From Citrus sinensis (taxonomy: Eukaryota > Streptophyta > Magnoliopsida > Sapindales > Rutaceae): 64,000 nucleotides of DNA. The stretch lies in assembly GCF_022201045.2 (NCBI RefSeq), contig NC_068563.1:992001-1056000 (forward strand). The letters run 5' to 3'. Shown here piece by piece: positions 48,048 through 64,000 of the stretch (its first letter is position 1; every line of letters starts with the position of its first letter). A program made the translations under genes and the position numbers. Under the pieces are notes generated by a model. The model made no database searches and was not told where the DNA came from. It saw only the letters and a list, made by a program, of their open reading frames with translations.

Positions 48048-51000
48048 TTTTAGTTCTCCGTTTCTCTTCTGCTAAATTGCTACCGCAAATTCAATCCCTT
48101 TATTGATTCTATTATTAATCTTTCCCCAATTTGCAAACAATCTGCACACAGATCCTCTTTTAACAACCTTCCCAGTTCTTGCAATGATCATGCCTATCAC
48201 TGCGACAGAAAAGCTACCGTTATTAGTTTACTGCTACAACATGCTAGGCACCTAAAGCCACCACTTGTAACTTGTAATTATAAACAAATGCATGATACCC
48301 CATCAAGAGATTCTCTTGTAAGAACCAAAAGTTTACAGTTATAAAAAACATCCCATTAAATTTTGAACCAAATCTTGCACTATGGACTAAAGAGTTTTTT
48401 TTTTTTTTTTTTTTTTAATATTGAATCAAGAACAAGTTAAATGAAAGAGGACAAGAGAAAATGCACCTAAATTTTGTACCCATTCTTCTTTAAGACCTCG
48501 CATGTTTTTAAAATAAAATTGCCGCCAAAGCTCATCACCCTACCTAATGCAAACTACTATTCAAAAGCAGAGGAATCATATATTAAAATAATGGAAAAAT
48601 GAAGGAATTATTTAAAAAAGGAAAAGATGGGTGATTGGTGACGAAAAAGATTAGATAAGCAAATGGGATTTTTTAAAAAATGGTGATTTTTGTGGAAATG
48701 GCGAGAAGAAAGTGTCGGCAAAGGCAAAAGGAAGAGGAGCTAAAAGCCCTAAATTTTCTGAAAAGAGAAGGGAGCAAATACTTTAGTTGAATTAGCCTTA
48801 GTTAGTTAGTTTATACCGTTAAAGATACGTGCAAAATTCGCGGGAAACCTATGTTATCCGGTGATTTCAGGTTCCGATATACGAGCTCAGAAATATTTTT
48901 CACCGGCTGTTGCGGGTTGGCTCGATTGGTTTAAATTGTGTGTGTCTGCCTACATACTTCTAGTTAATAGATTCTTTGAACTTGTAAAATTAAATTTTTT
49001 TTAAAAAATATATATATATTGATATCGAGAACAATATAAAATTTAGAAATAATCAAGTGCATCAACAACATTAGCAACACTTCATTGGCAAAGCGTAATC
49101 ATAACTAAAATCTAAAGAAAGAAAAAGCTAGCATTATATATATAAATCAAGTATCTTAAAACACTTTGAATGGTGGGGTCAAATTTTGATAATTAATGGT
49201 GGTGATAATGACGAGCACAAATTCAAGAACCATGCATGTAACTCGCCGTGCCATGCAAGCCCTGTGTATCATTATCAATCCTTCTTTTCTTTAATAAAGT
49301 GATGACGATTTGTATATGTTTTGACCCATTTCTTTCACAAAATAAACGATTTCCCCTTTGTTAAAACCTTTTTGTTTTAATCATCTTTTATTCTTTTCTT
49401 TCTTAGCCGAAAGTTAAACGTCTTCGGTCGTGAAATGCACGATGACGCATGCAGCCATTGAGATGATTATATTAGCAGAGACGTGTGAATTAATTGCAGC
49501 CGGTGTGACTTTTTAATTCATTTGACTTTGAATTCCAATTTCCTGTTCATTTGTTCAATCTTTTTTCAAACCTTAAATATCTTATTTTTCAATACAGCAG
49601 ATGATAAATACAAGAGTATTTAAGATAACAATTAACTTTAGAACTCATTTGAGAGTGTGGTGAGGTAATTGAGCCGTCAAAACTGAGCTATTAAAGTATT
49701 TGATAATATTTGTAGTTGAGTTTTAATAATTTAATAATTTTTTTTTCTCATTTTTTACTCTACAACTATATCTTTTACTCCACAATAATTACAACTTAAA
49801 AATTATAGCACCTCACTCCTTTTCACACCCTTAATTATCTAAATTTTAAATCGAATCACATCAGTTAAATCAAGCATGGGATATATGACAGAACCCAAAA
49901 ATACTTTTCTTACTAATGACTCGAATTTGAAAGATAAGTGCTAACAGCCCCCTTAGCATGCTTAGTAAAAATAAATAAATAAATAAATAACCATAAGCGG
50001 ACACCTGTTAGATTTCTTGTTACTGGAACAGAATTAACCACTTTAACCTGTTCGGTTATGATGTCTATCCTATTACACGTGTCAACAAATCAGCAAATTC
50101 CACCGACAAATCTAATCTTTCCCATTTTGAAGCTGGCGGTGTACGCGTAACACAGTTGTGTTATTATTTGTGTTACATGTTGGAACAAAATGTACACTTT
50201 TTAAAAGAGAAAAAAACATATTTGTGTTCGTTGGTGTGTTTTGGTAAGTGAATAGAATGAGAAATGAATTTCATATCTCATGAGAAATTCTTATTCATAT
50301 AATAAAATCGAAATTCTTCATATGATATGATATGCAATATAATTCATAATATAATGAGAGATACCGTATATAAATTTGTAGAGTCGTTCACAAATATATA
50401 TTTTACGGATTTAGAATATTCTTGATACTTTCGTCTCTTTATTTTTCACAATAATATTGACTGAATATTAGACGTAACTACAAAAGAGGAAGAGATTACA
50501 GCAAAGAGGAAATTCTACTATTGTTGTAAGATTAAAAAAAAAAATTGTTTATTTTACAATGAATGATACTGTTCTATTACCATTTACCAATTCAATACTA
50601 ATAGAAGTTTGCAAGATTAATAATAATAATAATTTGTGGTAAGATAAACTAATATCTTTTTAGAAACAAATTAATCTCCAAATATCCACATGCCATTTTT
50701 TTTATTATGTATAATTGAGCAATCAAAGTAGAATATTCGAATGTGTTATATAATTAGCTAAGATTGCTAATGGAAAATGAAGGAAGGCAAACGTGATGGC
50801 CTGATTGATTTTGTTTTTGGAAACACTTTTCTACAAAGAGAAACACATTTAGCGAAGCGATCAGGTCAAACATATAAGGCCACAGAGCTGCACTTATTTT
50901 TCAATATATATATATATATATATATATCTATATATCGCAGTATTTTTCTCTTTCCATTTGGCCGAATAACATAGATTATTATAATTAATTATTTGGTTGA

Positions 51001-51604
51001 TCATGTGGGCGCTTGCAGAACCTACATGTTGTAATAGACAAAAGCAAATAAATAATTATGAACAAGACATTATTATAAAACCAACAAAGTAATTAAATAG
51101 AATATTAAGTTTAATGTTTCTCTTAATTATTAATTGCAGATATAACTTTGCTGGCTAAGCATATTTTGATGTATCAACTACTCTGATTCGGTAGGTGAGC
51201 GACATTCAACTGAAAGTCGTAGACTAATCGATAATGACTCTTTAGGCTTTTCCCTCTCAAATTTTATAACGGACACCGAAGAGTTTGTACTCTTATTGTA
51301 CGAGGGCGATTCGCTCGAAATCGAAAAAAAAAATAAAAATAAATAAATAGAGATAAATTTTTTTATTTAATCTTATTAGTTATGTGTGCGCGCGCGCGTC
51401 AGTAATAAATAAAAAAATAGATTTCAATACTAATTAGTAAAAAATATAATTTTTAATGTATTTAAATTTATATTTTTTTGTATTTAGTGACATCTTTACT
51501 TTAATAAATTAAAGATACTCTCGTTATAAAAAGATTTTATGTATGTATGTACGTATATATGTGTGTATATATAATTTAAGCTATTTTTTTAAAAAATGAG
51601 GATC
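48048..51604. other. Intergenic spacer, no supported gene
   Basis: The kinase promoter lies at the left (48048 to ~48850). A T22-type run is near 48392-48416. A weak inverted-repeat region at about 49640-49830 (GAGTGTGGTGAGG against GGTGTGAAAAGGAGTGAGG) may be a worn MITE. Alternating TA, AC and CG runs are near 50905-50930 and 51384-51399. No coding signal. Confidence 0.5.
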
Positions 51605-51732
51605 AACTCAATTAGGATTGATGTCTAGCCACAAAGATTAAGGATCAGGCTACGGTGCAACTGTGGCAAACTCAATTAGGATTGATGTCTAGCCACAAAG
51701 ATTAAGGATCAGGCTACGGTGCAACTGTGGCA
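51605..51732. repeat. Perfect 64-bp tandem duplication
   Basis: Two identical 64-bp units (51605-51668 and 51669-51732) start AACTCAATTAGGATTG and end GCAACTGTGGCA. Identity over the whole unit means a very recent event. The right end of each unit contains the first ~15 bases of the adjoining fold-back element, so the element's left terminus was copied with it. Confidence 0.95.
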
Positions 51733-51834
51733 CCGTGCCACAGTTGCATCTAGCCGTTGGATGCAGTTAGATTAGTGAGGTCCACTAGCATCCAACGGTT
51801 AGATGCAACTGTGACACGGTACTACAGTTGCACC
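51718..51834. mobile_element. Small fold-back (MITE-like) element
   Basis: 117 bp whose ends are inverted copies of about 46 bp (GGTGCAACTGTGGCACCGTG... and the complement of ...CACAGTTGCACC) with about six mismatches, around a 25-bp loop. TA occurs near both ends, but a target duplication cannot be fixed because of the overlapping 64-bp duplication. Confidence 0.7.
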
Positions 51835-52813
51835 TAAGGTTTCCCCAAAGATTAAAGGATAATTTACTGCCAATATTTCCTTTCAATTTTTAGGAAAAAG
51901 GGAGAAAATAGGACCCACTGGGCAAACTTGTTTAATGCAGATTTGGTTCATGACATCATGACCTCGCACCATCTAAAATATGGACCTCGTTTTAAACATA
52001 AAGTATTGAGTAGAGATAAGATATGGAAGTAGTATATTATATAAATGACGAGAGACATAATTTATATATGAATATGAGTCGTAAAATATAAATATCTTGG
52101 TTCTGTTATTCTGTCAACTTTTTGATTTTTTGATTTTTTGATTTTTTATTTTATTCATTGAAAGATGATCAAATCCGACCCTGCTTACTAGAAACTGACG
52201 TCTTTGATGTGCCGAAGAATGAAGATTATGTGTCTGAGGATGAAAATTGACTCGAAAGAAACCGAAACCGAAACCGATGAAGGCTTCAAGTACCCGGCCC
52301 CAACAGATTTTTTTCACTAAAGTCTGATCAGTCCGGACGTACAAGTATGATTGAAAATAATAATATAATAATGATAATAATAATTACAGGATATAATTAA
52401 AAGAAGAAGTGAATAATTTTATGGTAGGGGCGAGGCTGTCTTATATCCTATATTAGGCACAATTTTTTAATCATCTTTTTTAAGGTCGGTTCAACAATAT
52501 TTAGGATTTTAGACAAATGGTTTTAATTAATTTTTCTTAAAATTTGAGGCAAAAAATATATATTAGTCACGTTATAGATTTTACTTATTTAAAATCAATT
52601 CTTCCAATATTCTAAAATGTAAAATTATTAAATAAAATTTTATTCTACGATAGTTAATCCATGAACTTTTAATTCAATTATAACATTTTCACTTACTTTT
52701 TTTCGTCAAATTACGTCTTTCTTACTATTATTTTTTGAGATTAAACTAATTTTTCTATTCTTTTATTTTTTAAAAGTTTATTGATACATTTTTATTTCAA
52801 AATAGACAAAAAA

Positions 52814-52841
52814 GCGCGCGCGCACACACACACACACACAA
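52814..52841. repeat. (CG)n(CA)n alternating tract
   Basis: GCGCGCGCGC passes into about nine CA units. This alternating purine-pyrimidine run is of the type that can form Z-DNA. Confidence 0.9.
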
Positions 52842-53337
52842 AAAATAGCTTAACAAGAGAATATATTAAAAATAAATAAATAACACAACCAATTAAAAAA
52901 TAAAATATAGAATTTGAGATAAAATCATAAATTAACTTTAACTTTAATTATTTGAGGATTTGAGTATTGATCAATAATAATTTTAGAATTCATGTTCCCT
53001 TCTATATAGAAAATAATAGTTTAATATGAATGTAGAATTTTCATATATAACAGGATCGTACACAACCGCTTTAAGTTGTCTTCTGTTTTTTTGACCATTC
53101 CTTAGACTCATAGACTGAACAAATCCCAGTGGACATTCTTTTACATCCGATTGAACATTCTTTTACATTAGTGTTTAGCTTTTAGTCCGTCAACCTTATC
53201 CAAAACATCACCATAACATTGATCATTACAACCATCACGATGATGATGATGATTGATGATCGCTAACATCAAGACGAATATCAACAAGGTTGGTCCAGCT
53301 TGAGAGACACCAAAGTGGTTGACTTGAGTGCCATCTC

Positions 53338-53436
53338 ATGGCGACTATCGCCTCTGCATTGAGTAACTTCTCGATATCGGCGAGTCCGAGCCCTTGCAGG
53401 ACCGGCATCGCTTTTGGAATGAAGATGGGATTCTAA
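53338..53436 (+). other. Isolated short frame resembling a plastid transit peptide
   Basis: A 32-codon frame starts M-A-T-I-A-S-A-L-S-N-F-S-I-S and goes on Ser/Ala/Pro-rich with Arg and Lys and no acids, as plastid transit peptides do. It has higher G+C than its surroundings. No continuing exon was found. It may be a captured or left-behind exon fragment, a small unrecognised gene, or chance. Confidence 0.3.
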
Positions 53437-54291
53437 AAGGTTACGCACACATAAAAATATTTAAGAGGTGCACTTAGGCGCGGGGCTTTTCAGGAAGTCA
53501 GAGGGGTGCCAATAGTTTTTACACAGTACTGAATTCAATGCAGAAAGTTTTCAATCTGGCCCGGCCCAGATATTTTGTGGAGCTTAACCCCAACTCTAGT
53601 GCTTCATATTAGGTAGATCTTATATGGTCTGCGCATACAGCACTATCCAAATTTTATGTTGAAAAACCTCAAATTTTCAGCTACATCCTCGGTTTTTTCT
53701 TCAATAATCTTCCAAGTATTTGCTCTAGACTTCCAATTTTTATGATTTATTATATATATGGTAACGAAAACTAGGAATTGATGTTAGAATCGAAAAATAT
53801 GAAGTAATTGTAAAAAAGAGAAGGGTACTCTGCCATACAAAGTTGTATTATAGATGTACTGGTTCTGGCAATTCTTTGGCTAATTAAATGTGATGAAGTC
53901 TCAACTCACAAAGTGCCACAGCCAATGTTTTTTTTTTTTTTTAGCAAAGAACAGGAGCCTTTGAAGTTCCACTTGGGGAGGTAAATCTATCTTCCGTAGA
54001 ACAAGGGGAGCAAAGATTTTAATAATTATAGAACAAGATTATTAATCCATTGAATCTTTATTGACATTGATTGCAAATCCAAACCAGAAAGTGGCCAAGT
54101 TTATTTATTCTGAGAAAATACTCTCCAAATTACACTCAAATTACGCAGTCACACAACCAATAACCATAGTATATATAGATCTTGATGAATGCCTAATAAA
54201 TAGCAAGATTTGAGCCCTCTCTATAGTTGAGCAAGGTAACAGGAATCTTTTGATGATGGAAAATTTTCAAATATTAATATTGCCTTCAGGG

Positions 54292-55046
<755 letters not shown>

Positions 55047-56131
55047 CAAAGCAGTGGCAGTTGTATTCAGATGATTCAAGAGGAAGAAGGGAGGTAATCT
55101 GCGTGTTTACGATACAAAAGGGAAAGTGGAGGTGTATTTAATGGTGAAATTTTGTGCAGTTGTGAAGTTTCAGAGGTCCACAAATTCGTTTCGGACTGAT
55201 GAAAGTGGGAACAGTATAAATTCCACGAAACAAGTAAAAAAGTGGCAAGCAAAGAATCATTGAATTTTATAAATGATGAAAAACTTGAAATTTATTTGCT
55301 ACCCTTTTCATTCTCGTTCCTATCTTATCTTGATCAGTCAACTAGTTTTTATTTGACATTTGTAATTCATTGATTCTAAAAATCATGCTTAAAGTGAGCA
55401 CTAGCCACTTGCCCCGTGAACAGAATGATTCTTATTCTAATTTAGTGGCAAGGCTTCGCTTTCAAGGGATGGCTACCCTGAGGACACATTCAATCTGGTA
55501 GTATCTTGGGAATTACTGAGGCTGAGTAGAACCCGCAGGCTCTTTTTGAATCCGAGAATAGCTAATTGGGTGGAACAGTTAAACTATTGAGAACCTTGAA
55601 AAGCTATGAAGCGGATAGATGTTAAAAAGCAGACCACAGAAATTGAATACAATATGCTTTGAAATGAAAGTGAAAGCAATATTCTGCCCGCTATAAAAAA
55701 AGTATTCTATAGACCCATAATAATATTATCATTCAACGGCAGACACCGAATACAGAAAAAGTTCCTTAAGATGTAATACTAAATCAGCGTTTGATTATGA
55801 AACATGATACAAGCCGAACCAGTTTGGCTTTCTCATAGAAAGAGAATTTCTGCAATCTAGGTGATACATCGTAGGGAACTAGACCTAAAGAAAAGAAGAG
55901 TTGCACGTTAGCAGACAATATATAAATCAATAATATACACGTTGAAACACAACCCAAAGCGAGAAACACGTAATATGATGCTTCTACATAGCCATCTAAC
56001 TGAGTCAGTTGAGACCATAAACCACTGCTTCTGCCATGAGGCAGGAAGAGTCGAGGAAAACATAGAACGTAAGATTTAGGATAAATTATGAATTGGTCAC
56101 GTTTCCTTCACAGAACTCTTGTTTTGAAGAA
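55047..56131. other. Spacer between the E2 and ROP genes
   Basis: The E2 promoter and leader lie at the left, the ROP 3' UTR at the right. The segment 55440-55620 is less AT-rich and briefly open but matches nothing known to me. Confidence 0.5.
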
Positions 56132-61737
<5,606 letters not shown>

Positions 61738-64000
61738 TCAAAAGTCTTCATCCGAACTAACCATGTCCAATTCAATCATTTTTCCTGTTCCCTTTTGAGT
61801 TTTGTCAGCCAATGCTTGGCCCTGGTCTGTTTTCCTTCTTTTGTCGTCTGCCTGTTGGTTCGTAACTAGTGATGGATCTGGTTTCACTGTAGGAGATTTC
61901 CTGAGGTTTGATAGATATATTGTCAATGACACGGGAAGATAATCATAACAGATGATTATACAACAGTTGCCTAATGCTCAGTCCAACATATGATTACCTC
62001 TTTTCTAAGTTAGTAGATTGTCGGCCTGGCTTTATAGATTCTCTATTCCCAGTTTTTGGGCCTGCAGTAATGAAATAATGCATGTCAGGACATTGTTGTA
62101 GTTACAGCTAGCACATGCAGGGAGAGTTGCTATCTTATACCTGCCATTTCATTGAGAAATCTAATTCCTTGTGAGTGTGTATTTGTTGTCACTTTGCCTG
62201 CATTACTGATCATTCAAGTACATCAATCAAACTCATTATGCAGTAACTGGAGGACATCTATATGCATTCAAAGGCGAATATTAAATCCTAACTATGACAA
62301 ACCTTAAAGCCTTTTTGAGTCCTTCCACTGACAATACCTTCACGGGCTGCTTGGGCTTTTGCAAATTTGTTCTATCAGTTAGAGGGTCAAATAAGTAAAT
62401 GCCTTCTGAGTTGAGAGGGCTCCTAAATGCTGTTCTCAAGTTCCTATAAGAAAATTAGATGGCATATCAGAGGCCAACACAAATACCGCTTACAGTAAAA
62501 CAGCAAAAAGATTTAAAAGGATGCCAATTATTGATGACCTACCCTCCCTTTAATTCACTTCGAGTTGTGATAAATCTATCTGATGCTTTCTGTACGAAAA
62601 ATATAAAAACTAGTGATTAGCAAACTGGCTGCCAAGGTATATTGGTTTAACAAGATTGAGGACTTAGACAATTATGCTTACCAATCTATGATAACCGCAG
62701 TATATCCCTTTGCGCCTGAAAAAACAAAATGACTTAGGAAGTCAGAAAATGAAAATTTGCTAATTCGAGAGTGAGTATGAGGGAAACAAAATGATCCATA
62801 GAGAATGCAGAAACTGTGCAATTATATTTGATTATGAAGATTGTACTCAGCTGTAATGGATCGGTGATTGACCAACTTGCACTTGAATGAGATTGGATTA
62901 GATTTGAAATTAATGAATGCTATGAAATAGATTTGTAACAAATTTACCAAGGCAAGATAACTATTGGGACCAAAGCATCTGATTACATTCATGATCTTTC
63001 TTTTCTTCGTAATTCATTAAAATTACTTTATCAAACTCAATTCATTCTGAAACAGAGGCTAAGAGCCATTGCTAAGGAATGTTGTTCACATAACAAGGTG
63101 ATGCAAGGAGTAAGGCGTGCCCGCAACATACTTATTTATGACAGTGTTACAAGCCATCCCATCCTTCCTTTTTCCTTTGCAAACTCCATAGTCGACTGAA
63201 GTACCCATCTTTATAATTTGACTTGCGGAGCTCACACTCAAAGAAAAACCTGGTCCCTATAATAACAAACCAAAAACTTAAACGTTTTGAAGAAAGATTA
63301 AATTAATAGTTAACAAAACTCCCCACTTAGTATATGACATGTTGATACCTTGGCATCTTTGCGAACACTACAATTGAACAGTGCAAAAACTGTTCCAGCA
63401 TGCTCTTTCCAATTTTTCTGATAAGCATCACCAAACAAAAAGACCGAAATAGTATTTTCCTCCAAACACCCAAGCTTCCATATACAATAATTCTGCCCTA
63501 TAGAACTAGTCTTAGGATGGCCCTTTTCAGTCAACACTGCAACAGTAGCCCAACAGCCCGAAAGAGTGTCCCCCAGCAATAAATTCCTACAATAACCCAA
63601 CATATAAAATTGCTACCACATTGCAATTTAAATCTTATTACTTTTATTTTTAAATCTTATTACTTCTGATTCATGATAAGTAAAGCATAATCACAAGAAT
63701 AAACATTGCAGATAAATAAGCATATGAAGTCTAATGTAGTACTTTATAGTGGACAACCGAACAAATCTGATCTCTGAGAAACGCTCACTGAGCTCTGAAG
63801 GGGCGACCACTGGGTTCCTGAAGAAAAAAATAAAATGTTAGAGAAATTTCCTAGTTCTTTTGTTTGTAAGAAGACCATTATTTTGTTCTCAATTTACCTT
63901 ATACGCAAGCCAGAAAAGTTTTCAACCTCCGGATCATTTGACTTCTTTGATAGTTTTGGTTTTTTGATCTTATCAACTGGTTTTGGCTCATAATCAAGAC
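61738..64000 (-). CDS. MCM10: MCM10 replication factor, C-terminal part (runs off the window)
   Basis: MCM10 joins the Cdc45-MCM-GINS helicase and DNA polymerase alpha at origins in the nucleus. Ten exons are visible: 64000-63898 (partial), 63817-63743, 63586-63349, 63256-63132, 62715-62682, 62589-62543, 62443-62303, 62205-62141, 62061-61998 and 61900-61738, about 350 residues of the C-terminal half. The OB-fold reads WATVAVLTEKGHPKTSS...YCIWKLGC...FLFGDAYQKNWKEH. It is followed by the CCCH zinc finger YGVCKGKRKDGMAC...GIYCGYHR. A Lys-rich tail ends SSDEDF. No breaks were seen. The 5' end lies to the right of the window. Confidence 0.92.

Larger units (their letters stand above)
51835..54291. 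other. Intergenic spacer
   Basis: AT-rich, with a CG/CA alternating run (52814-52841), a GATGAT microsatellite near 53240 and an isolated coding-like frame at 53338-53436. No complete gene. Confidence 0.5.

Noticed and set aside
49640-49830. Inverted-repeat region resembling a hAT-type MITE
   Set aside because: The arms pair poorly and no target duplication could be set, so it was not listed as an element.

Overview
The window is nuclear DNA from a dicot plant. It is AT-rich, has long intergenic stretches full of simple repeats and small transposons, and its genes are split by many short GT-AG introns. Every recognisable protein is a plant type, including a ROP GTPase with a CSIL tail, an F-group bZIP, a BOI-type RING ligase and an isoprenylated HMA protein (HIPP). 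A species cannot be named from the sequence alone.

Genes from left to right: a plastid NicO/UreH-type metal transporter (+, 5163-7393), phosphatidylinositol synthase (-, 8394-11187), a BOI-related RING E3 ligase (-, 14052-15124), HIPP (-, 28727-29916), an MSI2/MSI3-type WD40 histone-binding protein (+, 33773-36612), a zinc-deficiency bZIP of the bZIP19/23 type (-, 39230-40018), a decayed Lys/Glu-rich gene (+, 43353-44376), a USP-domain receptor-like cytoplasmic kinase (-, 45255-48047), a UBC8/29-type E2 (-, 54292-55046), a type I ROP GTPase (-, 56132-58619), and the C-terminal part of MCM10 (-, 61738 to beyond the right edge). Exon boundaries were read by hand. In each intact gene the exons join in frame and give a protein of the family's usual length.

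From memory, the order transporter, RING, HIPP, MSI, bZIP, kinase, (E2), ROP matches two Arabidopsis blocks (about At4g35020-At4g35080 and At2g16740-At2g16800). The window therefore looks like an old eudicot gene block that stayed together. The genes are not an operon and have unrelated jobs: metal handling (transporter, HIPP, zinc-sensing bZIP), lipid signalling, chromatin, ubiquitin transfer, kinase and ROP signalling, and replication.

The gaps hold datable transposon insertions: a deleted hAT that keeps its transposase C-terminus, three tRNA-type SINEs within 3.6 kb in one orientation with clear target-site duplications (TSDs), three Mutator-like non-autonomous elements each with a perfect 9-bp TSD, and several smaller fold-back MITEs. 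No LTR element, CRISPR array, rRNA gene or complete tRNA gene was seen.
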